A stretch of 64,000 nucleotides of DNA from Amycolatopsis saalfeldensis (GTDB taxonomy: Bacteria; Actinomycetota; Actinomycetes; Mycobacteriales; Pseudonocardiaceae), in contig NZ_FOEF01000005.1 of the NCBI RefSeq assembly GCF_900110575.1, forward strand, positions 124,001 through 188,000. The letters are read 5' to 3'. Shown here piece after piece: positions 40,019 to 50,665 of this stretch. Positions within the stretch are counted from its first letter, which is position 1, and each line of letters begins with the position of its first letter. A program made the position numbers and the translations under genes. The notes below the pieces were generated by a model that did no database searches, was not told the origin of the DNA, and worked only from the letters and a program-made list of their open reading frames with translations.

Positions 40019-41572
40019 GTGACCGCGGCCGAGGCCACCGGGATCCGCTGGGGCACCCCGATGGCGAGGGGCGTGCTCTGGACGACGATCCTCGGCTCGG
40101 GCATGGCGATGCTCGACGGCAGCGTCGTCAACGTCGCGCTGCCGCGGATCGGCGAGGAGCTGCAGGCCTCCGTCGCGGGCCTGCAGTGGATCCTCGACGG
40201 CTACCTGCTCGCGCTGGCCGCCCTGATCCTGGTCGCGGGCTCCCTCGGCGACCGCTACGGGCGGCGGCGCGTGTACCTCGTGGGCGTGGTGTGGTTCGGC
40301 GTCGCCTCCGGGCTGTGCGCCGCCGCGACGTCCACCGAGATGCTGGTGGCGTTCCGCATCCTGCAGGGCATCGGCGGCGCGCTGCTCACCCCCGGCTCGC
40401 TGGCGATCCTGCAGTCCTCGTTCGCGCACGACGACCGGGCCCGCGCGATCGGCGCGTGGTCCGGGCTCGGCGGCATCGCCTCGGCCGTCGGCCCGCTGGT
40501 CGGCGGCCTGCTGGTGCAGGTCTGGTCGTGGCGGCTGGCGTTCCTGATCAACCTGCCGGTGGCCGTGATCGTGGTGCTGATGGCGCGCCGTTACGTGCCG
40601 GAGTCGCGAGACACCGCCGCCACCGGCCACCCGGACTTCGGCGCCGCCGCGCTCGGCGCCCTCGGGCTCGCCGGGGTGACGGGCGCGCTCGTGGAGGCGC
40701 CCGGCCGCGGCATCGGCGACCCGATCGTGCTGGTCGCGCTGGTCGTCGGCGTGCTGGGGCTCGGCGCGTTCGTCTGGCTCCAGCACCGCTCGCGCGAGCC
40801 GCTGGTGCCGCCCTCGCTGTTCCGCGACCGCACGTTCACGCTGTCCAACGCGCTGACGTTCGTGGTCTACGCCGGGCTCGGCGGCGTGCTGATGCTGATG
40901 GTGATGCAGCTGCAGGTCTCGCTGGGCTACTCGCCGACCGCGGCCGGGCTCGCGGGGCTGCCGATCACGATCATCATGCTGCTGCTCTCGGGCCGCTCCG
41001 GCGCGCTCGCGCAGCGCATCGGGCCACGGCTGCAGCTGGTCGTCGGCCCGATCGTGGTGGGGGCCGGGATGCTGCTGCTGATGCGCGTCGGCCCCGGCTC
41101 GTCCTATCTCGGCTCGGTGCTGCCCGCCGTGGTCGTGTTCGGCCTCGGCCTGGCGACGGTGGTGGCCCCGGTGACCGCGACGGTGCTCGCGGCGGCCCCG
41201 GACCGCTACGCCGGCGTCGCGTCCGGGGTCAACAACGCGATCGCCCGATCGGGTGGACTTCTGGCGGTGGCCGTGCTGCCCGCCGCGGCCGGGCTGACGG
41301 GTTCGGCCTACCGCGACCCGGTCGCGCTGACCGCGGGCTGGCGGATGGCGCTGCTGATCTGCGCCGTGCTGGCGGTGGCCGGCGGCCTCATCGCGTTGGG
41401 GATTCACAACGGCGTGCTCGGCGCCGGGCCCGCCGAGACCGACGCCGCCGACGCCGACGACACCGCGGCTGCCACGACGCATCCGGCCGAGGAGTCACCG
41501 CACCCGGGCGATTGCTTCCACTGCGGCGTCGAAGGCCCGCCGACCTACATCCGTCCGGTGAAGAGCTCGTAA
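40019..41572 (+). CDS. MFS drug/proton antiporter, DHA2 (14-TMS) type
   Basis: 517 residues from GTG 40019. Fourteen hydrophobic helices are expected. Motif D1 and motif A are MAMLDGSVVNVALPRIGEEL and GSLGDRYGRRRVYLVG; motif C-like GGIASAVGPLVGGLLVQVWS follows helix 5. The N-terminal LQWILDGYLLALAA is typical of EmrB/QacA exporters. The C-terminal tail has an unusual HPGDCFHCGVEGPPTYI with CxxC, perhaps metal-binding. Substrate unknown. It converges on the dehydratase gene with a 6-nt gap. Confidence 0.87.
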   Translation: MTAAEATGIRWGTPMARGVLWTTILGSGMAMLDGSVVNVALPRIGEELQASVAGLQWILDGYLLALAALILVAGSLGDRYGRRRVYLVGVVWFGVASGLCAAATSTEMLVAFRILQGIGGALLTPGSLAILQSSFAHDDRARAIGAWSGLGGIASAVGPLVGGLLVQVWSWRLAFLINLPVAVIVVLMARRYVPESRDTAATGHPDFGAAALGALGLAGVTGALVEAPGRGIGDPIVLVALVVGVLGLGAFVWLQHRSREPLVPPSLFRDRTFTLSNALTFVVYAGLGGVLMLMVMQLQVSLGYSPTAAGLAGLPITIIMLLLSGRSGALAQRIGPRLQLVVGPIVVGAGMLLLMRVGPGSSYLGSVLPAVVVFGLGLATVVAPVTATVLAAAPDRYAGVASGVNNAIARSGGLLAVAVLPAAAGLTGSAYRDPVALTAGWRMALLICAVLAVAGGLIALGIHNGVLGAGPAETDAADADDTAAATTHPAEESPHPGDCFHCGVEGPPTYIRPVKSS

Positions 41573-41578
41573 GCCCTG

Positions 41579-42523
41579 CTACGCGAGCAGCTCCGCCAGC
41601 AGCGCGGGGTCGATGTTCCCGCCGGAGACCACGGCCACGGTGCGCCCGCCCGGCAGCTCGCCGGAGTGGTGCAGGAACGCGGCGGTGGCGGTCGCCCCGC
41701 TCGGCTCGGCGACCAGGCGGGCCTGGCGGGCAAGGGCGCGCACGGTGTCGCGGATCTCGTCCTCGGTCACCGTGACGATGCCGTCGAGCACCTTCCGCAG
41801 GTGCGCGAACGTGAGCTCGGAGGGCTGCGCGCGCAGGCCGTCGGCGATGGTCCGGGCTCGCCGCTCCATCGGCCACTCGACGCGCCGGCCGATCCGGAGG
41901 CTCTCGGCCGAGTCCCCGGCCAGCTCCGGCTCGACGCCGTAGACCTTCGCGCCCGGGCGCAGCGCCTTGATCGCCGTGCCGATGCCCGCGGCGAGGCCGC
42001 CGCCGCTCACCGGCACCAGCACGGTTTCGACATCCGGCAGGTCGGCGGCGATTTCCAGGCCGATGGTGCCCTGGCCGGCGATCACGTCGAGGTGATCGAA
42101 CGGCGGGATCAGGGTCAGCCCGCGCTCCCGCGCGATGGCCAGGGCGGCCGGGGCCTGCTCGGCGATGGGCACCTCCACGACCTCCGCGCCCCACCGGCGG
42201 GTGGCGTCCACCTTGAGCCGGGGCGCCACGTCCGGCACCACGATCACGGCCGGGATCCCGAAGGCGTGCGCCGAGTAGGCCACCGCCTGCGCGTGGTTAC
42301 CACTCGAATACGCGACGACGCCGCGAGCGCGGTCCGCGTCTTCGAGCGCGGCGATCGCGTTGTACGCGCCGCGGATCTTGAACGCGCCGATCTGTTGCAG
42401 GCTCTCGGGTTTCACCCACAGCTCACCGGAAGCCCAGGGCTGGCGAAGCAGCGGAGTGCGCACGGCGGTGCCCGCCACCCGATGGGCGGCCGCCTCGATT
42501 TCGGAGATCGTCACGAGTCGCAT
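41579..42523 (-). CDS. PLP-dependent threonine/serine dehydratase
   Basis: 314 residues, fold-type II PLP enzyme without a regulatory ACT domain, hence a catabolic-type enzyme and not biosynthetic IlvA. PLP Lys49 lies in IGAFKIRGAYNA, the substrate loop is YSSGNHAQAVAYSAH, the glycine-rich phosphate loop is VSGGGLAAGIG, and AEPSGATATAA holds the pyridine-N contact. It deaminates threonine or serine to the 2-oxoacid. A CATAAT -10 ends 6 nt before the ATG, predicting a leaderless mRNA. Serine racemase activity is an alternative. Confidence 0.85.
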   Translation of the reverse strand: MRLVTISEIEAAAHRVAGTAVRTPLLRQPWASGELWVKPESLQQIGAFKIRGAYNAIAALEDADRARGVVAYSSGNHAQAVAYSAHAFGIPAVIVVPDVAPRLKVDATRRWGAEVVEVPIAEQAPAALAIARERGLTLIPPFDHLDVIAGQGTIGLEIAADLPDVETVLVPVSGGGLAAGIGTAIKALRPGAKVYGVEPELAGDSAESLRIGRRVEWPMERRARTIADGLRAQPSELTFAHLRKVLDGIVTVTEDEIRDTVRALARQARLVAEPSGATATAAFLHHSGELPGGRTVAVVSGGNIDPALLAELLA

Positions 42524-42529
42524 GTGCCG

Positions 42530-42535
42530 ATTATG
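42530..42535 (-). promoter_or_regulatory. -10 hexamer of the dehydratase gene
   Basis: CATAAT on the minus strand, 6 nt before ATG 42523. Confidence 0.45.
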
Positions 42536-42678
42536 TCAGGAGAATGTGAGCTTTAGTCCGTCCACTATGGATAGTCAACGTGGCGTCGCTCACCTCTGGG
42601 CAACGAAGGGAGTCCCCCGGACGACTTACACGTTGGAACCATCAAGGGAAAACTGGGCGGGACAAGCAGATCGGGATC

Positions 42679-43503
42679 ATGAGCGAGGAGCAAGAGAAGG
42701 CGTCCGGGCAGAACGCCAAGAAGGGTTTGCGGCTGACGCCGGTGCTCGCCGCCGCGCTCGCGGCGGTGACGGCGGCATTGCTGGGCTCGACGCTCGGCGT
42801 GGCCGGGACGGTCGTCGGCGCCGGGGTGGCGAGCATCGTCACCACCGTCGGCGGCGAGCTGTACCTGCGTTCGCTGCAGCGCACGCGTGACGCCGCGCTG
42901 AAGGCGCGCTCCGTGCTGGCCACGGCCGGGCAGCGGCGCGGCACCAGCGGCGGCTTGGAGCCGGTGGAGGACCCGGCCCAGCTGCCGACGATGTACCTGT
43001 CGACCCGTATCCCGGCCGACCCGTCGGAAATGCCGACGGTGCGACTCTCGAAGCCCACCGGCCCGGAGAACACCAGCGCGGGGGAGACCGAGCCCGAGCC
43101 GGCCGGTTCGCTCGCCGACAAGCTCCGGAAGCTGCGCTGGCCCTTGATCATCGGCACCAGCGTGGTCGCCACGGCCATCGCGATCGTGTTCATGCTCGGC
43201 CTGGAAGGCGCCACGAACGGCAAGGCCGGCGCGGGCTTCTACCACAAGCCGGACACCAGCCAGCAGCAGAACCGCGAGGACACCACGCCGACGACGTCGC
43301 AGAACACCGCGCCGCCGACCGAGACTTCGTCCGGCACGCCGACGTCCTCGGAGCAGCCGCCCACGTCGTCCACCACGTCGATCTCGCCGACCACGGACAG
43401 CAACCCGCCGTCGACCTCGGCGCCGAGCACCGGGACGTCGCAGCCGCCGACCCAGCAGAGCCAGCCGACGAAGGCCGGTGCGCCGACGAACGCGAACTCC
43501 TGA
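42679..43503 (+). CDS. membrane protein with Ser/Thr/Pro-rich C-terminal tail
   Basis: 274 residues from ATG 42679. A pair of N-terminal hydrophobic segments (LTPVLAAALAAVTAALLGST and GVAGTVVGAGVASIVTTVGG), a cytoplasmic-looking middle (65-150), another helix at about 154-175 (WPLIIGTSVVATAIAIVFML), then 95 residues of almost pure Ser/Thr/Pro/Gln. The tail could span the cell wall and may be O-mannosylated. I recognise no characterised family. Convergent with thiE. Confidence 0.65.
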   Translation: MSEEQEKASGQNAKKGLRLTPVLAAALAAVTAALLGSTLGVAGTVVGAGVASIVTTVGGELYLRSLQRTRDAALKARSVLATAGQRRGTSGGLEPVEDPAQLPTMYLSTRIPADPSEMPTVRLSKPTGPENTSAGETEPEPAGSLADKLRKLRWPLIIGTSVVATAIAIVFMLGLEGATNGKAGAGFYHKPDTSQQQNREDTTPTTSQNTAPPTETSSGTPTSSEQPPTSSTTSISPTTDSNPPSTSAPSTGTSQPPTQQSQPTKAGAPTNANS

Positions 43504-43509
43504 CGGCGC

Positions 43510-44175
43510 TCAGCCCAGGCGGCTCTTCAACGTCCGGGCCGCGGCCTTCGGGTCCTCGGCCTCGGTGATCGCGCGGACCACCACGATCCGCGACGCGCCG
43601 GCGTCGAGGACCTCGGGCAGCCGCTCCAGGTCGATTCCGCCGATGGCGAACCAGGGCCGCCGCGGCCCGGCCGCCGCGGTCGCGCGCACCAGGTCGAGGC
43701 CGGGGGCGAACCGGCCGGGCTTGGTCGGCGTCGGCCAGCACGGGCCGGTGCAGAAGTAGTCCACGCCGTCCTCGGCCTCGGCCGCCCGGGCCTGCTCGAC
43801 CGAATGCGTCGAACGGCCGATCACCACGTGTTCGCCGAGGATCCGGCGGGCCAGCGGCACCGGGATGTCGTCCTGGCCCAGGTGGAACACGTCGGCGCCG
43901 ACGGCGAGGGCGACGTCCGCGCGGTCGTTCACGGCCAGCAGCGCGCCGTGCCGTGCGCAGGCCTCCGCGAGCACTTCGAGTGCCGCGATCTCCTGCTTCG
44001 CTTCGAGTGGCGCACCGTTCGTCTTGTCGCGCAGCTGGACGATGTCGACTCCGCCGGCGAGCGCGGCGTCGACGAACTCGGCCAGGTCGCCGCGGGACGC
44101 GCGGGCGTCGGTGCACAGGTACAGCCGGGCGTCGGCCAGACGCGCGCGGATCCGGTCTCCGGTCAAGGCGGGCAT
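43510..44175 (-). CDS. thiE: thiamine-phosphate synthase (ThiE)
   Basis: 221 residues, TIM barrel. Family blocks are [30 protein letters not shown] (phosphate and Mg site), [20 protein letters not shown] with [40 protein letters not shown] and [20 protein letters not shown]. It joins HMP-PP and thiazole phosphate to thiamin phosphate. Divergent from thiO. A minus-strand TAACGT (44183-44188) ends 7 nt before the ATG, so thiE is probably leaderless and not under the riboswitch. Confidence 0.95.
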   Translation of the reverse strand: MPALTGDRIRARLADARLYLCTDARASRGDLAEFVDAALAGGVDIVQLRDKTNGAPLEAKQEIAALEVLAEACARHGALLAVNDRADVALAVGADVFHLGQDDIPVPLARRILGEHVVIGRSTHSVEQARAAEAEDGVDYFCTGPCWPTPTKPGRFAPGLDLVRATAAAGPRRPWFAIGGIDLERLPEVLDAGASRIVVVRAITEAEDPKAAARTLKSRLG

Positions 44176-44182
44176 GGCGGCG

Positions 44183-44188
44183 ACGTTA
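44183..44188 (-). promoter_or_regulatory. -10 hexamer of thiE
   Basis: TAACGT on the minus strand, 7 nt before ATG 44175. It lies just outside the thiO riboswitch, so the two divergent units are controlled separately. Confidence 0.5.
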
Positions 44189-44197
44189 CCCGCGCGC

Positions 44198-44203
44198 TAC
44201 GGT
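44198..44203 (+). promoter_or_regulatory. -10 hexamer of the thiO-thiS-thiG operon
   Basis: TACGGT; 7 nt downstream lies the first base of the TPP aptamer, so transcription should begin at the aptamer's P1 strand. Confidence 0.5.
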
Positions 44204-44210
44204 GGACTGG

Positions 44211-44296
44211 TCCGCACGGGAGCCCGGGACACGGGCTGAGAGGGAGCTGCCGCTCCGACCGTGGAACCTGATCCGGGTCATGCCGGCGCAGGGAGC

Positions 44297-44297
<1 letters not shown>
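44211..44297 (+). ncRNA. TPP riboswitch (THI element) controlling thiO
   Basis: Conserved thi-box segments are in order: CACGGGAGCCC, GGGCTGAGAGGGAGC (pyrimidine-binding J3-2/P3, around 44233-44247), GACCGTGGAACCTGATCC (P4/P5) and GGGTCATGCCGGCGCAGGGA. The thiO GTG is at 44297-44299, directly after the last conserved bases, so TPP binding should block initiation by burying the start region. Confidence 0.93.
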
Positions 44298-46346
<2,049 letters not shown>

Positions 46347-46537
46347 GCCGGGCGTGTCCACTGTGAATTGACCGGCCGGGCGCAAACGGGTAAGCCGATA
46401 GGTGCGTTCGGACCGCGTCGAGTGTGGAGAGTGGTGATTCAGCCCGCGTTTAACGCGGATCGAGCACGGTCAGGCCGTATGGTTGACGGCACCTTTCCGG
46501 CGCACCAGCGGCGGGCAAAGCGGCAAAGGAGCCAGCC

Positions 46538-46969
46538 GTGACCCTCACCTCGGTCCAGGATGTCTCGGGCAGGCTGTACCTCGCCGTCGGCCGGCTTTCC
46601 CGATCGCTGCGGCAGGCGGGGGTCCCCGGGCCCGGCCACGGCGCCATCTCGGCGCTCGCCACGCTGGTGCACTCCGGGCAGCTGCGCCTCGGCGACCTCG
46701 CGGCGAAGGAAGGGGTCGCGGCGGCCACCATGTCGCGCATCATCGCCACGCTCGTCGAGTCCGGGTACGTGACACGCGAGTCCGACCCCGTCGACCGGCG
46801 CGCCTGGCTCGCCCGCGCGACGGAGGAGGGCGAGCGGCTCGTCTCCGGCGTCCGGTCCACCCGGGTGCAGGAGCTGAACCGTCGCCTCGACCGGCTCGCC
46901 CCCGAGGACCGAGAGGCCCTCACGGCCGCGCTGCCCGCGCTGGAAGCCTTGCTCTCCGACGAAGCCTGA
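46538..46969 (+). CDS. MarR-family transcriptional regulator
   Basis: 143 residues from GTG 46538 behind AAAGGAG. Winged helix: GPGHGAISALATLVHSGQLR, LAAKEGVAAATMSRIIATLV and the wing DPVDRRAWLARATEEG. It converges on thiD with a 3-nt gap and is not clearly linked to any target; no operator was identified. Confidence 0.83.
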   Translation: MTLTSVQDVSGRLYLAVGRLSRSLRQAGVPGPGHGAISALATLVHSGQLRLGDLAAKEGVAAATMSRIIATLVESGYVTRESDPVDRRAWLARATEEGERLVSGVRSTRVQELNRRLDRLAPEDREALTAALPALEALLSDEA

Positions 46970-46972
46970 CGC

Positions 46973-47806
46973 CTACCGTTCCTCCGGGGCCAGCCGCCAG
47001 AAAGCCGACACGGGCCCGATCTTCGCGCCCATCGGGTACGCGTGCTCGACGGCGTGGGAGACGAACCACTTGCCGTACCGGGCGGCCTCCACCACGGACA
47101 TGCCCTTGGCGAGGCCGGCCGTCAGCGCGGACGCCATCGTGTCGCCCGCGCCGTGGGTGTGGGGCGTCTCGTAGCGGCGGCCGGGCAGCTCCACGAACGA
47201 CGAGCCGTCGAAGAGCAGGTCGACGCACTCCGGGTCGGACCGCAGGTGGCCGCTCTTGACCAGGACGTACTTCGGGCCCAGCCGGTGCAGCGTCACGGCG
47301 GCGGCGCGCATGCCCTCGCGGTCGGTGACGGTCAGGCCGGTGAGCAGCCGTACCTCGTCGAGGTTCGGGGTCAGCACGGTGGCGCGCGGTAGCAGCTCGT
47401 CGCGCACCGCCGCGAGGCCCGCGTCGTCGAACAACGGCTTGCCGTGCATCGACGCGGCCACCGGGTCGACCACGAAGGGGACTCTCGCGTCGCGCCCGAT
47501 CTCCGCCCGGTCACAGGCCGCGGCCACCGCGTGGATGATCTCCGCGGACGCCAGCATGCCCGTTTTCGCCGCGCCCACGCCCATGTCCGTCGAGACGGCC
47601 TCGATCTGCCCCGCCACGATGTGCGGCGGGATGTCGGTGCGGTCGTGCACGCCGAGCGTGTTCTGCACCGTCACGGCGGTGACGGCGACGAGCCCGTGCA
47701 CCCCGCAGGTGAGGAACGTGCGCAGGTCCGCCTGCAGCCCGGCGGCTCCGCCCGAGTCGGAGCCGGCGATGGTCAGCGCGGAGGGCGGGGCCGGGTTTTC
47801 AGTCAT
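46973..47806 (-). CDS. thiD: hydroxymethylpyrimidine/phosphomethylpyrimidine kinase, copy 1
   Basis: 277 residues, ribokinase fold. ALTIAGSDSGGAAGLQADL is the HMP site, VTVQNTLGVH and DPVAASMHGKPL follow, TPNLDEVRLLTG is the ATP/Mg region, and THGAGDTMASALTAG the anion hole. Asp222 occupies the catalytic-base position where E. coli-type ThiD has Cys (HGTGCTLS). It phosphorylates HMP and HMP-P. It is a paralogue of the gene at 50666-51484 and stands alone, upstream of a dre-like site. Confidence 0.88.
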   Translation of the reverse strand: MTENPAPPSALTIAGSDSGGAAGLQADLRTFLTCGVHGLVAVTAVTVQNTLGVHDRTDIPPHIVAGQIEAVSTDMGVGAAKTGMLASAEIIHAVAAACDRAEIGRDARVPFVVDPVAASMHGKPLFDDAGLAAVRDELLPRATVLTPNLDEVRLLTGLTVTDREGMRAAAVTLHRLGPKYVLVKSGHLRSDPECVDLLFDGSSFVELPGRRYETPHTHGAGDTMASALTAGLAKGMSVVEAARYGKWFVSHAVEHAYPMGAKIGPVSAFWRLAPEER

Positions 47807-47821
47807 GGCACGTTCCGACTT

Positions 47822-47834
47822 CTGGTCTAGTCCA
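47822..47834. promoter_or_regulatory. possible second dre-like site
   Basis: CTGGTCTAGTCCA matches the DasR element with one change in the palindrome (GGTCTAGTCC). It lies 16 bp upstream of thiD copy 1 and 85 bp upstream of the secreted phospholipase C gene. One-mismatch 10-mers can occur by chance, so this is tentative. Confidence 0.4.
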
Positions 47835-47918
47835 TTTGGTCAGCTGTCCTTCATCCACAGTCCATCACGGTGGCACAGTGTGAAAGCCATTGCACTACCG
47901 GTGGGCGAAGGGGCCAGG

Positions 47919-48938
47919 ATGAAGATTTCCTCAGTGGTCGTGGTGATCGGCGCGCTCGTCGCGGCGGCACTGACCGGGGCGACCGCGGCGAGCGCGGACA
48001 GCCCGAAGATCTCGCACGTGACGACGGTCGGCGTGCACAACACCTACGACCCCGCGGCGTACCCGTATCTGGCGCAGGCGCTGGACAACGGCTCGTCGCT
48101 GATCGAGCTGGACGTCTGGCCGGACATCATCACGCACGAGTGGAAGGTCAGCCACTCCAACCCGCTGGGCAACTCGAACAACTGCGTCGCCGCGTCCTCG
48201 GCCGCCGACCTCTACTCCGGTGGCACCAACAAGGACCTCGAGTACTGCCTCGACGACATCCGGATCTGGCTCGCCGCCCACCCCGGGCACACGCCGCTCA
48301 CGCTGAAGCTCGAGATGAAAACGGGCTTCTCGGCCAATACCGGGCTCGGCCCGGACTCGATCGACGCCGCCTTTCGCGCGCACCTCGGCGGCGCCGTGTT
48401 CAAGCCCGCGGACCTGCTCGGCAGCTACGCGACCCTCGACGATGCGTCCAAAGCAGACAATTGGCCGAGCGTGGACTCCTTGCGCGGCAAGGTGCTGACG
48501 GAGATCATCCCGGGCACCGTCGAGGAGGGGAACCCGACCGACACCCTGCACACCGACGTCGAGTACGGGAACTACCTGCTGGCGCAGAAGAACGCCGGGA
48601 AGCTGGGCGACGTCCAGATCTTCCCGACCGTGCACGGCGCGGCCGGCGGCGACCCGCGGGACAAGTACACCGCGGACCTCAAGCCGTGGTTCGTGGTCTT
48701 CGACGGTGACGCCAGCGCGTGGGTCACGCAGACCGGTCCCGGCTGGTACGACGACAACCACTACTACCTCGTGATGACCGACGGCCAGAACGTGTCGCCC
48801 GCGATCGACGACCACAACCCGACCGTCGACCAGGCCAACCAGCGCGTGGCGGACCTGGCGAAGCAGCACGCGTCGGTGGTCACATCTGATTGGACGAGCC
48901 TAACGAGTGTCCTGCCGCAGGTGCTCACCCGCGGTTGA
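47919..48938 (+). CDS. secreted Ca2+-dependent phosphoinositide phospholipase C-like protein
   Basis: 339 residues from ATG 47919; the long upstream frame is antisense to thiD. Signal peptide MKISSVVVVIGALVAAALTG with cleavage near ASA-DS. The TIM-barrel PLC core has HVTTVGVHNTYDP (first catalytic His), LIELDVWPDIITHEWKVSHS (metal ligands E/D and second His) and LTLKLEMKTGF. This is the pattern of the PI-PLC-C1 calcium-dependent family. It should act outside the cell on phosphoinositides or GPI-type lipids. A hairpin terminator follows. Confidence 0.78.
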   Translation: MKISSVVVVIGALVAAALTGATAASADSPKISHVTTVGVHNTYDPAAYPYLAQALDNGSSLIELDVWPDIITHEWKVSHSNPLGNSNNCVAASSAADLYSGGTNKDLEYCLDDIRIWLAAHPGHTPLTLKLEMKTGFSANTGLGPDSIDAAFRAHLGGAVFKPADLLGSYATLDDASKADNWPSVDSLRGKVLTEIIPGTVEEGNPTDTLHTDVEYGNYLLAQKNAGKLGDVQIFPTVHGAAGGDPRDKYTADLKPWFVVFDGDASAWVTQTGPGWYDDNHYYLVMTDGQNVSPAIDDHNPTVDQANQRVADLAKQHASVVTSDWTSLTSVLPQVLTRG

Positions 48939-48943
48939 CGCCG

Positions 48944-48979
48944 CTTTGGGGCCACCGTTTTGCCGCGGTGGCCCCAAAG
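48944..48979. terminator. bidirectional hairpin between PLC and quinone reductase genes
   Basis: CTTTGGGGCCACCG and CGGTGGCCCCAAAG form a perfect 14-bp stem with an 8-nt loop, between two convergent stops (48938 and 48983). Confidence 0.8.
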
Positions 48980-48982
48980 CCG

Positions 48983-49909
48983 TCAGACGGTGGTGAGGAC
49001 CAGCTTGCCCGTGACCCGCCCGGCTTCGCCGACCTCGTGGGCCTTCGCGACGTCTTCGAGCGGGAAAGCCTGGTCGACGTGCACGGTGAGCCGGCCCGCC
49101 TCGACCAGCTCGACGAGGCCGAGCAGCCCGATCTGATCGGGCTCCACGAGAATCCCCTCCGCGCGCACGCCTCGTCGCGAAGCCTCGGCCGCGGCCCGTT
49201 CGCCGACGCCGCCGGGCACGGAGACCAGCAGGCCGCCGTCGTTCAACGAGGGCAGCCAGCGCAGGTCGTTCTCCTCGCCGACCAGCCCGAGGAGGAGGTC
49301 GACGTCCGTGGCCGTCGCGCTCTCGTCGCGGTAGTCGATCGGCTCGTCGACGCCGATAGAACGCAGGAACTCGTGCTTCGCCGCGCTGGCCGTGCCGAGC
49401 ACGTACGCGCCTCGCGCCTTGGCGATCTGCACGGCGAGGTGGCCGACACCGCCCGCGGCCGCGTCCACCAGCACCCGCTGTCCACTCTGGACTCCCGCCA
49501 CGTCCACGAGCGCCTGCCACGCGGTCAGCCCGGCCAGTGGCAGACCCGCGGCCTCGGCGTGCGAGATCCCGGCCGGCTTGCGCACGAAGTGCCGTGACGG
49601 CGCCGTCACGTACTCCGCGTACGCCGCCGCCTCGCGCGGAAACCACGGCATGCCAAGGACTTCGTCACCTTCGCGCACGCCGGTGGCGCCGAAGCCGACT
49701 TCCTCGACGACGCCGGAGACGTCCCAGCCGAGCATGTACGGCGGCTCGCCGAGGAACACCGGGTGGGCGCGGGTCTTCCAGTCCACGGGGTTGATGCCGG
49801 CCGCGTGCACGCGCACCAGCACCTCGGTCGGGCCCGGCACCGGGCGGGCGGCCTCGATCACCTGCAGCACCTCCGGGCCGCCGAACTCCCGCTGGGTCAC
49901 CACGCGCAT
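48983..49909 (-). CDS. zinc-free medium-chain dehydrogenase (quinone oxidoreductase type)
   Basis: 308 residues. MDR signatures: GPTEVLVRVHAAGINPVDWK, PYMLGWDVSGVVEEVG, the NADPH motif VLVDAAAGGVGHLAVQIAKA, and a C-terminal GRVTGKLVL. Zinc ligands of alcohol dehydrogenases are absent, so NADPH-dependent quinone or enone reduction is likely. Divergent from an HxlR regulator, a common redox/electrophile-sensing pair. AAGGAGA precedes the ATG. Confidence 0.85.
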   Translation of the reverse strand: MRVVTQREFGGPEVLQVIEAARPVPGPTEVLVRVHAAGINPVDWKTRAHPVFLGEPPYMLGWDVSGVVEEVGFGATGVREGDEVLGMPWFPREAAAYAEYVTAPSRHFVRKPAGISHAEAAGLPLAGLTAWQALVDVAGVQSGQRVLVDAAAGGVGHLAVQIAKARGAYVLGTASAAKHEFLRSIGVDEPIDYRDESATATDVDLLLGLVGEENDLRWLPSLNDGGLLVSVPGGVGERAAAEASRRGVRAEGILVEPDQIGLLGLVELVEAGRLTVHVDQAFPLEDVAKAHEVGEAGRVTGKLVLTTV

Positions 49910-50001
49910 CTCGGTCTCTCCTTCTTGTTGTCGTTCGTGAACCGCTCTCCTATGCTCGGGTTGTTCGTCACTTTTCGCTAGAAGGCACTTCTCGGTAAAG
50001 T

Positions 50002-50009
50002 AGGTACCT
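50002..50009. promoter_or_regulatory. palindrome at the HxlR start, possible operator
   Basis: AGGTACCT, perfect 8-bp palindrome, between a TAAAGT -10 (49996-50001) and the HxlR ATG. Location suits autoregulation. Confidence 0.35.
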
Positions 50010-50010
50010 G

Positions 50011-50406
50011 ATGGAAACTAGCTGCGACCAGGACGGACCCTGGGATGTCTATCTGAAGAGCTGCCCGTGCCGCGACGTGCTCGACCTGCTCGCGAACAAG
50101 TGGACGGCGCTGGTCCTCGGCGCGCTCGCCCGGCGCCCGCACCGTTTCGGCGAACTGCGCCGGGCCGTCGACGGCATCAGCCAGAAGATGCTGACGCAAA
50201 ACCTGCGCACCCTGGAGCGCGACGGCTTCGTCACCCGCACGGTGTACCCGACCACCCCGCCGACGGTGGAGTACGCGCTCACTGAGATGGGCGCCGAGGT
50301 CGGCTCGCACCTCATCGCCCTCAGTTCGTGGTCCCAGGCGAACTTCGACCGCATCCGCGACGCCCGCTCGACCTACGACGACCGGACGTTGGAGCCGGTC
50401 ACCTAG
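50011..50406 (+). CDS. HxlR-family transcriptional regulator
   Basis: 131 residues. Classic HxlR features: the N-terminal SCPCRDVLDLLANKWTALVL with Cys residues (Cys5, Cys18, Cys20), GALARRPHRFGELRRAVDGI, SQKMLTQNLRTLERDGFVTR and VEYALTEMG. The CPC motif may sense quinones or disulfide stress. It probably controls the divergent quinone oxidoreductase. Confidence 0.88.
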   Translation: METSCDQDGPWDVYLKSCPCRDVLDLLANKWTALVLGALARRPHRFGELRRAVDGISQKMLTQNLRTLERDGFVTRTVYPTTPPTVEYALTEMGAEVGSHLIALSSWSQANFDRIRDARSTYDDRTLEPVT

Positions 50407-50409
50407 GGC

Positions 50410-50622
50410 TCAGCCGAACCGTGGGCCGACGTTGAGTTCGCGGGCTCGCAGGTCCGCGAGGTCGCGGCTTTCGGCGATGCCGGGAGACGGGGTGAGTCCC
50501 GCTTTGCGGAGCAGCTTGATCACAGACGCCGGCTGGTGGGCGGTGACCAGCCGGTCGACCTCGGTTCGCAGGTCTTCGGGCAGGCTGTCCCACAGGGCGC
50601 GGGTGCTGGTTTCGTCGGTCAC
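50410..50622 (-). CDS. small hypothetical protein
   Basis: 70 residues from GTG 50622. The text ALWDSLPEDLRTEVDRLVTA and ASVIKLLRKAGLTPSPGIAE looks like a compact helical protein with real codon usage. It lies 43 nt after thiD copy 2 on the same strand and could be the last gene of the thiC-thiD transcript. Family not recognised. Confidence 0.5.
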   Translation of the reverse strand: MTDETSTRALWDSLPEDLRTEVDRLVTAHQPASVIKLLRKAGLTPSPGIAESRDLADLRARELNVGPRFG

Positions 50623-50665
50623 GGGCCCAGTGTGGCCGCCCGGCGCGCGAGCTGCCACCACACGC

